Shown here: one piece after another, positions 1 through 7,913 of the stretch
Layout: each line of letters opens with the position of its first letter
How positions within the stretch are numbered: position 1 is the stretch's first letter
Made by a program: the position numbers and the translations under genes
Assembly (NCBI GenBank): GCA_019241095.1
Contig: JAFAXJ010000041.1
Location: 1 to 21,905 of the forward strand
DNA from: Verrucomicrobiota bacterium
GTDB lineage: Bacteria > Verrucomicrobiota > Verrucomicrobiia > Chthoniobacterales > JAFAMB01
DNA length: 21,905 nt
Reading direction: 5' to 3'
The notes under the pieces: generated by a model
The model's input: the letters and a program-made list of their open reading frames with translations, nothing else
Told to the model about the DNA's origin: nothing
Database searches by the model: none

Positions 1-175
1 GCCCAAAAGGCCAAGGCTCCTCGAAGTCGCGACTAAATCCATTGTAAGTCCCTCTTCCGATTGGGCTTGTTTGACTCGGAGGATTGCCAATCCTGCTGTA
101 GGGGTCGGTGCTTTTGCTTGCACACGAGGTAAGCGCTAACAATCCGATGAGAGTCAAGACGACATTGCATCGCAT
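1..175 (-). CDS. Putative lipoprotein, N-terminal part (cut by window start)
   Basis: An open frame runs on the minus strand from an ATG at 173-175 to the window edge without a stop (58 codons). It begins MRCNVVLTLIGLLALTSCAS: a short basic start, a hydrophobic core and a lipobox (LTSC, Cys at residue 18), which is the classic type II signal for lipid attachment. The sequence after the Cys is polar and rich in Ser, Pro, Gly and Thr, as in a flexible linker of an envelope lipoprotein. No domain can be named because the rest lies outside the window. It is divergent from the permease gene that starts at 254, so the 78-bp gap (176-253) should hold both promoters. No strong ribosome-binding site is seen before the ATG. 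The lipobox supports this being a real gene; the function is unknown. Confidence 0.6.
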   Translation of the reverse strand, partial: MRCNVVLTLIGLLALTSCASKSTDPYSRIGNPPSQTSPIGRGTYNGFSRDFEEPWPFG

Positions 176-253
176 GTACGATCTTTATATCCTATGAGGC
201 TTGATTCCAATTGAAAGCTTATCTGCATGTCTATTTGAATTCAGGAAGTTAGT

Positions 254-1036
254 TTGTTTGAATTTATCAGCACCTTTGGATTATCAGAAAACGCATGGAT
301 GCTTGCGCTGATGGCTGCGATGTGCCTCGGTATGTCCAAGACGGCTATCTCAGGCGTCAGTTTGATAGGGATAGCCCTGATGGCGGAGGTCTGGCCGGCA
401 CGAGCTTCAACTGGCATCATTCTTCCGATGCTTGTATTTGGCGACTTGTTTGCAGTCACGTTCTACAACCGGCATGCTCTTTGGAGCGAAGTTCTACGGG
501 TACTACCCCCAGCTCTCATCGGGGTTCTCATAGGTTTTTTCTTGTTCCGACTGCTACCCGCAGGAACTTTTGCGCCTATCATCGGATGGACAATTCTCGT
601 TTTAGTTCTTTTGCAAGCGTTGCAGACGGCGAATAGGCTTTCTTCGAGTCAAGCAGAGTCCCTAACTGTCCGCAGCTGGGAACGCACACTCTTTTTTTGG
701 TCGTTGGGGATGATGGCCGGTGTAACTACAATGCTGGCGAATGCTTCCGGCCCAGTAATGACGATTTATCTGTTGGCTGCGGGCCTTGCAAAATACGAGT
801 TTATGGGCACAAGCTCGTGGGTTTTCTGTTTGTTGAATCTTTGTAAGCTGCCATTCAGTTACGCGCTGGGTTTGATTAACGGGCATTCGTTGACATTTAA
901 CTTGTTGCTGTTGCCCGCAGTCGCTTTCGGAGCTCTGTTAGGGAAATGGCTGCTAACCATCATACCCCAGAAATGGTTTGAGCGAATCCTACTCCTATCA
1001 GCGGCCTTGGCTGCACTCCGGCTGATTTGGCGTTGA
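254..1036 (+). CDS. TauE/SafE family sulfite/organosulfonate-type permease
   Basis: This is a 260-residue membrane protein with about eight hydrophobic segments in two halves. The first half carries a G-M-S-K-T/G-V-S-L-I-G pattern (near residues 26-39), typical of TauE/SafE (DUF81) permeases. That family moves small anions such as sulfite, sulfoacetate or related compounds across the inner membrane; the substrate here cannot be read from sequence. The start is a TTG, supported by an AGGAAG ribosome-binding site at 243-248 at good spacing, and no ATG fits better. Length is normal for the family. The MFS exporter gene follows 22 bp downstream on the same strand, so co-transcription is likely. 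Family assignment is confident, substrate is not. Confidence 0.85.
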   Translation: MFEFISTFGLSENAWMLALMAAMCLGMSKTAISGVSLIGIALMAEVWPARASTGIILPMLVFGDLFAVTFYNRHALWSEVLRVLPPALIGVLIGFFLFRLLPAGTFAPIIGWTILVLVLLQALQTANRLSSSQAESLTVRSWERTLFFWSLGMMAGVTTMLANASGPVMTIYLLAAGLAKYEFMGTSSWVFCLLNLCKLPFSYALGLINGHSLTFNLLLLPAVAFGALLGKWLLTIIPQKWFERILLLSAALAALRLIWR

Positions 1037-1058
1037 TACGAAACAGTTCCGCAACGGA

Positions 1059-2672
1059 ATGAAACGACAGTCTATATTTTTCGCTCTCAGAAATTCGACT
1101 TTTCGTGGGATGTGGTTAGCCAGCGTATTGTCGGGTTGTTGCGTGTCCGCCCAGGATACAGCGGCGACTTGGACCATGCATATGCTGGGAGGTTCGACGT
1201 TTTTTATCTCTCAAATGGCAACTGCGGCGGCCTTACCGCTATTCTTGTTCACTCTCCCCGCAGGCGCTTTCGCAGACATGATCGATCAAAAAAGCCTGTT
1301 GATCGGTACAAACCTCTGGCTTGCCGCAAGTGCCGGAATGTTTGCAGTTTTCGCATTTCTTCATTGGCTTAATCCTTACCTGATCCTTAGCTTCATCTTT
1401 TTATTCGGTCTTGGATTTGCACTCTCGGCGCCTGTCTGGAGTGCGGTCGTTCCCGCAATTGTAGACAAGGAAGAGCTGGCTTCAGCAGTGACATTAGGGG
1501 GATTGCAGATGAATATCTCCGGAATTATCGGTCCTGCGCTTGCGGGTATCCTGATTCCGTTTTGCGGGCCTTATTGGATCTTTGTGCTGAACGGCGCGTT
1601 TTTCTTTATAGTGATTGCAGCGGTGGCGCGCTGGCAGCAACCTTACTGCCGATTACCGCTTGAAAATTTTTTTGAGTCGTTCGCAGCTGCGCTTCGATAT
1701 ATTCGCTATGCGCCGGGGATGCAGATTGTTTTGGTGAGGAATGTCCTCTTCTCAATTTTTATTGCGCTGATTCCATCTCTCATGCCCGTTGTAGCGCTCC
1801 GGGATGCACATCTGAGATCGAGTGGATTAGGTTTACTTTTTACCAGCATGGGTGTCGGCTCGGTCTGCAGCGCCGTCCTTTTAATACCGCACGCGCGCGC
1901 CCGGTTCGCTCCCAATCGATTGACGATTATAGCGAACAGCTTTTTGACCGTTGTCTTTTGCATGCTTGCCTTTGTACGCAGGCCGGAACTTTTGATGATC
2001 GTTGCTGCATTGGCTGGTGCATCGTGGACAATGGTGGCTGCCGAGATCTGGATTGCTGGCCAAAGGGCTATGCCAGACTGGGCACGAGGGCGAATGAATG
2101 CAGCACATATTATGATTGCCCAAGGCGCTCTCGCCGGTGGCGGCCTGATTTGGGGGACCGCGGCTTCGGCTTTTGGAACCCGCTGGACGCTCTTATCAGG
2201 CGCCGTCCTGCTTCTAGTTACTTTGTTCCTGGCAATACCTTTTTCGCTGGATGTCATTTCCGACTTAAACCTGGACCCCGCGCCTCTTATCCCACCTTGG
2301 AAACACGCATCACACAGTCCGCGATCCGGTTTGATTACTCTGACGATAGATTTCGATATTCCTCAAGAAGATCGAGATCGTTTTCTCCTCCTGATGAAGC
2401 AACTCCGTTTAGCGCATTTGCGGAATGGGGCTTTTTACTGGCGTCTGGATGAGAATCTGTCCACTCGAAATGAGTATCGCCTGGAGATGCTGTTTGGTTC
2501 GTGGTCGGAATACGTGTCATCGCTTCAGCGTATGACCAAAGACGAACGAGTTATTCACGACACCATTTGGAGTCTGCATGCCGGCACTCAAGAGCCGAGG
2601 GTGAAACGCTTTTTATCTGTTGATCGAGAAGTCCTTAATCAAAGGCTAGAACTCGCACCAGCAGCAAAGTAG
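1059..2672 (+). CDS. MFS transporter of the EntS/transmembrane secretion effector type (MFS_3) with soluble C-terminal domain
   Basis: This is a 537-residue major facilitator. Residues 1-410 hold about 12 membrane segments: the N-terminal RNSTFRGMWLASVLSG, the inter-helix ADMIDQKSLL stretch (a degenerate motif A) and the SAPVWSAVVPAIV segment are characteristic of the MFS_3/enterobactin-exporter-like group. The last ~115 residues are soluble and resemble the ferredoxin-like/antibiotic-monooxygenase-like tail found on many members of this group. Members export siderophores, drugs or other small molecules; the cargo here is unknown. The ATG is preceded by a weak purine stretch (ACGGA) almost touching the start, which may rely on coupling with the permease upstream. 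The TetR gene downstream could regulate it, although the best dyad lies between the two genes. Confidence 0.85.
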   Translation: MKRQSIFFALRNSTFRGMWLASVLSGCCVSAQDTAATWTMHMLGGSTFFISQMATAAALPLFLFTLPAGAFADMIDQKSLLIGTNLWLAASAGMFAVFAFLHWLNPYLILSFIFLFGLGFALSAPVWSAVVPAIVDKEELASAVTLGGLQMNISGIIGPALAGILIPFCGPYWIFVLNGAFFFIVIAAVARWQQPYCRLPLENFFESFAAALRYIRYAPGMQIVLVRNVLFSIFIALIPSLMPVVALRDAHLRSSGLGLLFTSMGVGSVCSAVLLIPHARARFAPNRLTIIANSFLTVVFCMLAFVRRPELLMIVAALAGASWTMVAAEIWIAGQRAMPDWARGRMNAAHIMIAQGALAGGGLIWGTAASAFGTRWTLLSGAVLLLVTLFLAIPFSLDVISDLNLDPAPLIPPWKHASHSPRSGLITLTIDFDIPQEDRDRFLLLMKQLRLAHLRNGAFYWRLDENLSTRNEYRLEMLFGSWSEYVSSLQRMTKDERVIHDTIWSLHAGTQEPRVKRFLSVDREVLNQRLELAPAAK

Positions 2673-2715
2673 TTCTCGCTCTGATCAATCCTTAATACCG
2701 TTGAGCAGAAAACGT

Positions 2716-2736
2716 TTGACTATACTATCCAGTCAA
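2716..2736. promoter_or_regulatory. Candidate TetR operator upstream of tetR
   Basis: A perfect inverted repeat, TTGACT - 9 nt - AGTCAA, lies 13 bp before the TetR start codon. It covers a -10-like TATACT (2721-2726), so a bound dimer could block transcription. The right arm contains CCAGTCA, which recurs in inverted orientation downstream of the gene (3374-3383 region). The assignment to this TetR protein is inference from position and symmetry. Confidence 0.5.
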
Positions 2737-2749
2737 CTAAGCTGCTGCA

Positions 2750-3349
2750 ATGAGAAAGCCGAGTGATACCAGGCTCAAGCTTCTTCAGACAGCACTCGAT
2801 CTGTTCTGGGAAAAGAGTTACGGGTCGGTCAGTGTGGACGACATTTGTGCGTGTTGTGGCGTGAATAAAGGTAGCTTCTATTATGCTTTTAAATCCAAAT
2901 CCGAGCTGTCGATCGCGGCACTCGAACATTACTGGGCTCACAGCTGCAGGCCAAGTTTTGACGCGATATTTTCCGATCAGGTTCCTCCTCTCGAAAGACT
3001 GCAAACGTATTGTCAAACCATTGCAAATAGCCAGTTGGCTAAATACCAGAAAACAGGTAAAATATGCGGATGTCCCTTTAGCTCACTCGGTTGTGAACTG
3101 AGTACGCAAGATGATCCGGTCCGCGAAAAGATCCAGGAGATTGCGGCACGCACGATTAAATACATTGCTGGTGCCGTTCGTGACGCGATTGAGGAGAACT
3201 TGATTAAACCGCGAGTGTCTGCCGGCGAAATAGCCAAACAGGTTTACTGCTATGTCGTGGGCTGTGTGATGCAAAGCCGGATAGAAAACAACTCCGACTC
3301 CTTGATAAACCTGAAAGCAGGTGTGTTTCGGATTCTTGATACAGCTTGA
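2750..3349 (+). CDS. TetR/AcrR family transcriptional regulator
   Basis: This is a 199-residue protein with the typical TetR layout. The N-terminal helix-turn-helix spans about residues 28-50 (SVDDICACCGVNKGSFYYAF, then KSKSEL), where the GSFYYxF turn is the family hallmark. A ligand/dimer domain follows and includes GCPFSSLGCELS (107-118), a motif shared by one large subgroup of TetR repressors of efflux and detoxification genes. The HTH contains three Cys (33, 35, 36) and the C-terminal domain several more, so thiol or electrophile sensing is possible but only a guess. The gene sits between the MFS exporter and the FUSC efflux gene, all on the same strand, with similar dyads before and after it. 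Autoregulation and control of the FUSC gene are the simplest reading. Confidence 0.9.
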   Translation: MRKPSDTRLKLLQTALDLFWEKSYGSVSVDDICACCGVNKGSFYYAFKSKSELSIAALEHYWAHSCRPSFDAIFSDQVPPLERLQTYCQTIANSQLAKYQKTGKICGCPFSSLGCELSTQDDPVREKIQEIAARTIKYIAGAVRDAIEENLIKPRVSAGEIAKQVYCYVVGCVMQSRIENNSDSLINLKAGVFRILDTA

Positions 3350-3364
3350 GGTTTTTTTGGTTTA

Positions 3365-3400
3365 TTGATTAACTGACTGGTCAACATACACTCCTATTTT
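3365..3400 (+). promoter_or_regulatory. Candidate operator/promoter for the FUSC gene
   Basis: The dyad TTGA-12 nt-TCAA (3365-3384) contains the near-palindrome TGACTGGTCA (3374-3383). Read on the other strand it gives CCAGTCAGTTAA, close to CCAGTCAACTAA at the dyad in front of tetR. A weak promoter, CTGACT (3373-3378) - 16 nt - TATTTT (3395-3400), overlaps it. The rest of the 303-bp gap before the FUSC gene (about 3401-3640) shows no convincing gene and would be a long leader. Confidence 0.4.
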
Positions 3401-3652
3401 ATGTTACAAAATGATTGTTCTCAACCGTTTCGAACAGGACGTACATTCGTGATCTCGCCGGCAAACGATTCTTACGCCATGGCTTTTGCCCAGTGGGTCA
3501 ATCTGTCGAATGTTCAGAGCTGTCAACAACGGACCGCCGTTAAAACAGAGAAGTTCGCCTCGCAGTTTCCAATCGGCACATTTTGTATACCGTTCCTTGA
3601 GGAGTAACACTGACTCGTCATACTCTTCTAAAAGCAGCATCAGGAGAATAAG

Positions 3653-5929
3653 GTGAGTAGATCTTTTCATTCCATCGAGCCTGTTGCGCCCTCGGTGTTG
3701 CATCGCGCCTGGAACGCGTTCCTCGAGCTGCACTTTGAAACGGAGAGCAAGGATTTCGGATGGATCGAAGGACTGCGAGCGGCAGTAGGGATCACCGTTC
3801 CCGCTATTGCTGGCCTTCTCGCAAACCATTTATCTCTGGGAGTTCTCGGTTCTTTTGCGGTAGTCTGGATTCTTTCTTGCGACTTAGGCGGATCTTACAG
3901 ACAGAAAGCAAACGATCTCAGTGCAGCCGGAATAGTCATTCTGTTTGCATACCTTTTCTCAGGCCTGATGATTGGCTCGGTCTGGAGGTATATTGCCGGG
4001 GTATTTTTATGGGTGTTTGCGGGAGCAGTGATCGGCGTTGCTGGAAGCGCGGCCGCTCAGGCTGGGTTAGTCAGTTCCACGATTGTAATAACCTCTGTCG
4101 TGCTCATCGTTCCGAGCGAATTCTGGATCAGATTTCTGATCTGTGTGTTCGGGATATTTTGGGCAATAATCCTGTCAATTGCTCTTTGGCCAATCCGGGC
4201 CCATTCACCGGTATTCACGGCGGCAGGGAAATGTTTGGCACGCCTGGGTTCAATGAGCGAAAGCTTCTGGATTGGAGCGGCCACTGTTCGAAGACCTGCA
4301 CGAAACCTTGATTTTGCTCTCGCCTACGACAGGCTCGTGACGAGCATAAATCAAGCTCGACAAATGTGGGGAATGGTCCGGGCTCGGCGAGGCGGTCCGA
4401 CTACGCGTGGTATCCTTCTGCTGTCCATCATCGAAATGATTGATGACATAGCGCGCACCCTGGTAACTCTTCGGGAAGTTATCAATCTCATAGGCGAACA
4501 AGTCTGGTTCGAGCCGGTCCGAGGTAAGTTGACTGAGCTCACCGACTCTCTTTCAATTACATTTGCGAGAGCAGCTTCGGCTTTTGCAAGGCGGGGAGGA
4601 TTGGTCGATGTGGGCATTGTGCAGGAAACTTTCCGAGAATTCGAACGATTCGCGGCAGCAGATACCGACTTTAGACACGCTTATCAAGAGAATGAACTCT
4701 TGCAAACCGGCCGTCACCTTGTCAACCAGGTAGCTGAGCTTGCCAGAATGATTCATGAACTTGGTTCCCCATCCCCCCAGGTTGAGCCTCCTCCCGAAGC
4801 TCGGTTCGGGCCGAAACCCAGAAGCTATAACTTCTTTGCGGAAGTGCGAAGCGGCTTGTCTTTCCGGTCCAGCAGTTTTCAGCATGCTCTGCGGCTCGGC
4901 ATGGCGACTGCATTCGCAAGTCTGTTAGCTTCAACAGTGCACCTCACACGAGGTTACTGGATCCCAATGACGGTCGTGTTAGTGCTGAAGCCTAACTTCG
5001 GAGGAACATTGCAGCGCTCCGTTCAACGAGTTACGGGGACAGTACTTGGCGCCATAGTAGCTTCCATATTATTGGTCAGCTTACAGGGCTGGTTGGTCGT
5101 CCTGGCACTAGGGATTTTAGCGTTCGCTACCTTTACGTTTCGAAACCGAAACTACGGTTTATTTGCCTTCGCGCTTACACCCATGGTCATGTTGATGCTC
5201 GACCTTGCACATCCGACAACAATCATCGACAGCGCTCTCCGCGTTCTTTACACTGGTGCTGGAGGCGTGATCGCTCTCGTCAGCGGCTATTTGCTTTTTC
5301 CGAGCTGGGAAAAGCCGAAACTGCCGGTTCACATCGCGAAGGCACTGCATGCAGAGGCTACCTTTTTACGAGCGGTCGCGAATAGAATCGCTGGTCAGAA
5401 GGAGCTGAGACCGACTGCAGAATACAGACAAGATGCAGCCATTGCTGTGTCCAATGCCGCTACAGCAGCACAGCGACTGCTAAGTGAACCAGCGCATTTG
5501 AGAGGAGATGTAGAAGCGTCGCTCGCCACGGTGTACTACTGCAGAAGAATATTCCATGTGCTCACAGCCGTTTCTGATTACCCAACTCGTGGCTATATAA
5601 GTATCCGTTCCGAGGAACTACTGCCCGCAATGCAAGTATTAGCCGAAAGCTTGAGTGATTTGGCAACGAGCTTGGAAACACGAACCGAACCAAGCCGACT
5701 GACGAAGGTCTCCAACCTTATTCGAGAATTGGCGTCGATCCGATCATCCGCGGCGGCCAGCAGGACTGATGTTGAAGAAAAACCCGAGCTTTGGCTTTCA
5801 GCACATTTCAGAAACCTTGGAGATTTGATTCTCTCTCTTCGCGGAGCTGCGGTCCGGGTATTGGGGGTTAACATTTTAATTCCCAGCTCAAGAGCCTCTA
5901 CAGAAGTAGGTGATGAAAGGTTAGTTTAG
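3653..5929 (+). CDS. FUSC family (fusaric acid resistance-like) inner-membrane efflux protein
   Basis: This is a 758-residue protein with two membrane bundles. The first (about residues 35-180) and the second (about 400-540, including HLTRGYWIPMTVVLVLKPNF) are each followed by a cytoplasmic helical region. The R-G-Y-W-x-P-x-T-x-x-x-V-x-K-P pattern is the signature of the FUSC/YccS/AaeB group, which exports aromatic acids and other toxic organics, often with a periplasmic adaptor. No adaptor or outer-membrane gene is present nearby. The start is a GTG with an AGGAGA site at 3642-3647; an in-frame stop lies 24 bp upstream, so no longer start exists. It is the last gene of the plus-strand set with tetR, and it converges on the minus-strand gene at 6157. 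Confidence 0.88.
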   Translation: MSRSFHSIEPVAPSVLHRAWNAFLELHFETESKDFGWIEGLRAAVGITVPAIAGLLANHLSLGVLGSFAVVWILSCDLGGSYRQKANDLSAAGIVILFAYLFSGLMIGSVWRYIAGVFLWVFAGAVIGVAGSAAAQAGLVSSTIVITSVVLIVPSEFWIRFLICVFGIFWAIILSIALWPIRAHSPVFTAAGKCLARLGSMSESFWIGAATVRRPARNLDFALAYDRLVTSINQARQMWGMVRARRGGPTTRGILLLSIIEMIDDIARTLVTLREVINLIGEQVWFEPVRGKLTELTDSLSITFARAASAFARRGGLVDVGIVQETFREFERFAAADTDFRHAYQENELLQTGRHLVNQVAELARMIHELGSPSPQVEPPPEARFGPKPRSYNFFAEVRSGLSFRSSSFQHALRLGMATAFASLLASTVHLTRGYWIPMTVVLVLKPNFGGTLQRSVQRVTGTVLGAIVASILLVSLQGWLVVLALGILAFATFTFRNRNYGLFAFALTPMVMLMLDLAHPTTIIDSALRVLYTGAGGVIALVSGYLLFPSWEKPKLPVHIAKALHAEATFLRAVANRIAGQKELRPTAEYRQDAAIAVSNAATAAQRLLSEPAHLRGDVEASLATVYYCRRIFHVLTAVSDYPTRGYISIRSEELLPAMQVLAESLSDLATSLETRTEPSRLTKVSNLIRELASIRSSAAASRTDVEEKPELWLSAHFRNLGDLILSLRGAAVRVLGVNILIPSSRASTEVGDERLV

Positions 5930-5961
5930 ACCTGCACAGGACGAAGGATTAATAGAGCATC

Positions 5962-5984
5962 GGTCCTACGCGGAGCATAGGACC
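5962..5984. terminator. Hairpin between convergent genes, possible terminator
   Basis: GGTCCTA and TAGGACC form a perfect 7-bp stem around a 9-nt loop, 33 bp after the FUSC stop codon. No T-tract follows on either strand, so this is at best a weak or factor-assisted terminator. Confidence 0.35.
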
Positions 5985-6050
5985 TACTCACCGCTTCAGT
6001 AAAGACCGGAACGCCGCGGATAGACCGCGCATGCTGCAATCAACCAACTA

Positions 6051-6065
6051 ACAGATCTGATCTGT
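6051..6065. repeat. 15-bp perfect palindrome
   Basis: ACAGATC-T-GATCTGT is a perfect inverted repeat with a one-base centre. That is too tight for an RNA hairpin but suits a dimeric DNA-binding protein. It lies in the 227-bp gap between two convergent genes, where an operator is not expected. Apart from this and the hairpin at 5962-5984, I see nothing in the gap. Confidence 0.4.
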
Positions 6066-6156
6066 CGCTACATCGATTATCACCGGCTAACAATCGCGTG
6101 AAGTTGTCCAATTTCTTCGACGCCAAAGAAGGCAGTTATTGTAAGACGATATTAGC

Positions 6157-6747
6157 TCACTTCGGCTTCCAAACTTCTTGAGTATGCTGCACTGCTTCAT
6201 GGGCAACACTGGAGTCGATTCCGGGTTCGTCCTGCAATTCTCGGACAACAATGTGCGGCATAATCTGGTTAATCTCCATGATTACCTTCGTTAGTTCTTC
6301 CAGGTGCCGTTTGGCGATATCCGCCACTGGTTGATCATGCACAGCCAACCCTGTCGTATGCATCATATTGTAGGATATTGCAGCTAAGTTGAATGCAACA
6401 TAATCATCTCGCAGCATTCGTGAGACAGGATCCTTGCGCACCTTATCATAAAGACCTGCAGCAACTCCAAGCACTCCAGTAACACTCTCCTTAACAGCTT
6501 TTGCAATTGGTGTTCCAACGCGCTCGCACTGTTCGTGCAACTCTGTACTGAAGCGCTCAAATAGTTGTCGAGATTCGCGAACCAGTTTCGAAGCTTCCGG
6601 ATCATTCTTTACTCGCTCATCCTCATCCTGACGTACAAGTGCTTCCAGGATATGTTTGTCCAAGGATGCCAAATCGCTTAGGTACAGACGCAATGCAGGA
6701 TTAGTGTCGTTTTCGTTAGCCATATTGTTCAGTGATCGTTTCAGCAT
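6157..6747 (-). CDS. Hypothetical all-helical protein
   Basis: This is a 196-residue, mostly charged and amphipathic helical protein with no signal peptide or membrane segment. I do not recognise a named family. Several His and Glu residues sit in helices (DKHILEAL, STELHEQ, YNMMHTTGLAVHDQ, KRHLEELTKVIMEI), which could fit a ferritin-like or four-helix bundle, but no clear metal motif is visible. An internal Met nine residues in (start at 6723, MANENDTNP) is an alternative start. Neither Met has a good ribosome-binding site. The gene is divergent from the deacetylase gene at 6805 with a 57-bp gap, so the two may share a regulatory region. It is real by length and composition; the role is unknown. 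Confidence 0.65.
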   Translation of the reverse strand: MLKRSLNNMANENDTNPALRLYLSDLASLDKHILEALVRQDEDERVKNDPEASKLVRESRQLFERFSTELHEQCERVGTPIAKAVKESVTGVLGVAAGLYDKVRKDPVSRMLRDDYVAFNLAAISYNMMHTTGLAVHDQPVADIAKRHLEELTKVIMEINQIMPHIVVRELQDEPGIDSSVAHEAVQHTQEVWKPK

Positions 6748-6804
6748 GTGGCCGTGGATTGGGAAGAAGCGATAGTATGTTAGTAGTCAGCGTGAAAAGA
6801 ACAC

Positions 6805-7587
6805 ATGAGCGTAGCCAACAATAATCAAACAATCTTCTTCCATCCTGACACTTTACCGATTTATTCCATCGCTAAGATTGCATCCAGTCCCGTGCTCGTG
6901 GTCGCTCCTCATCCAGATGATGAATGCTTCGGGTGCGGCGGGGCAGTTAAACTTCTGCGCGACGCGGGATGTGTAGTCCATGTTCTGATCGTCAGTGACG
7001 GTACCAAATCTCACCCTAACTCATGCCGATATCCTGCCGAAAAACTACGGCTTCTGAGAGAACGAGAGACAATGGGAGGGCTCTCTATTTTGGGAGTTGA
7101 ACCTTCGTATATCAGCTTTTTACGGTTGCCGGACGGAGCTGTGCCGTTCGGCAACCAAGCTGGTTTCAAAGAAGCGGTATCGGTCTGTGCTGAGAAGATT
7201 GGGGCGATTAAGCCTGAAATTCTGTTTGTACCGTGGCGGTATGACCCGCACAGGGATCACCGCGCTACTTGGGAGATTGTGAAAACGGCTGGTTGCTGCA
7301 TCGGGCGAATGCTCGAATACCCGATATGGGATTACGATCATAAACAAAGCCGAGAAGTTCCAAGCACATTTGTGGTCTGGCGTTTAGACATCCGAAATGC
7401 TATCGAGACGAAGCAACTGGCGATCGAGATGTATCGCTCTCAAACAACTAATCTCATCGACGATGATCCGGATGGGTCGCCGCTTCCCGCCGCCTTCATC
7501 CAAGAATTCCGGCGTCCCTGGGAGCTTTTCATTGAAAAAAACGTCAGACCCGGTGTTGCAGTTGATCTTAAAGCTGACAATAGCTGA
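6805..7587 (+). CDS. PIG-L/LmbE family deacetylase
   Basis: This is a 260-residue zinc-dependent deacetylase of the PIG-L/LmbE fold. The family removes N-acetyl groups from GlcNAc-type substrates such as GlcNAc-inositol, bacillithiol or mycothiol precursors, or glycolipids. The metal and catalytic motif PHPDDE is at residues 35-40 (His36, Asp38, Asp39) and the second motif PHRDH at 148-152 supplies the remaining His ligand. A Rossmann-like beta strand (VLVVA) precedes the first motif as expected. No signal peptide is seen, so it should be cytoplasmic. The start ATG has a GAAAAG-like purine stretch upstream. No glycosyltransferase gene is next to it, so the natural substrate cannot be inferred from context. 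All catalytic residues I expect are present. Confidence 0.88.
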   Translation: MSVANNNQTIFFHPDTLPIYSIAKIASSPVLVVAPHPDDECFGCGGAVKLLRDAGCVVHVLIVSDGTKSHPNSCRYPAEKLRLLRERETMGGLSILGVEPSYISFLRLPDGAVPFGNQAGFKEAVSVCAEKIGAIKPEILFVPWRYDPHRDHRATWEIVKTAGCCIGRMLEYPIWDYDHKQSREVPSTFVVWRLDIRNAIETKQLAIEMYRSQTTNLIDDDPDGSPLPAAFIQEFRRPWELFIEKNVRPGVAVDLKADNS

Positions 7588-7644
7588 TCGAGCTTATAAG
7601 CAAACCTAGATTTGCCGGTCAGCAAACCTGGTTCAGCTCACAAT

Positions 7645-7803
7645 CTATTTGTCCTCATCCACAGGAAACGTCCACTTTGCGGTTTCTTCCGAAACACCCT
7701 GGATTCCAGGATCACCAACCTCGCTGGATTGTGCAGAAACGATCTCATTTTCGGTATCGGCGTCCGTCTCGCTTTGATGAGAGTTAGGATCAACAGTACT
7801 CAC
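7645..7803 (-). CDS. Possible small acidic protein (52 residues)
   Basis: A GTG-initiated minus-strand frame lies in the otherwise empty 326-bp gap between the deacetylase and the LigD-type polymerase. It reads MSTVDPNSHQSETDADTENE and ends KWTFPVDEDK. It is strongly acidic and low in hydrophobic residues, like an intrinsically disordered small protein, and this composition looks more protein-like than the competing plus-strand frame. There is no clear ribosome-binding site, and a stop lies 14 codons upstream of the GTG. No homologue is recognised. It would be convergent to the deacetylase gene and divergent from the polymerase gene. Confidence 0.3.
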   Translation of the reverse strand: MSTVDPNSHQSETDADTENEIVSAQSSEVGDPGIQGVSEETAKWTFPVDEDK

Positions 7804-7913
7804 GCAGGTGGTTTCGTGTCGGGGCCGTTCTCTGGTTGTAAATTAAAGAGCCGTATCTGCTTGCTTCTAAGCGAACATCTATTTTGTTCTGTCAAGACCA
7901 AAATATTTAGCCA

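Noticed and set aside
1706..2257. 183-residue minus-strand frame inside the MFS gene
   Set aside because: It is a shadow of the MFS exporter, rich in Arg, Thr and Ala as expected of an antisense frame.
3401..3607. 68-residue plus-strand frame between tetR and the FUSC gene
   Set aside because: No ribosome-binding site, no family resemblance, and it lies in what is more likely the leader of the FUSC gene.
3404..3829. 141-residue minus-strand frame across the FUSC start
   Set aside because: It overlaps the well-supported FUSC N-terminus and shows no recognisable domain or start signal.
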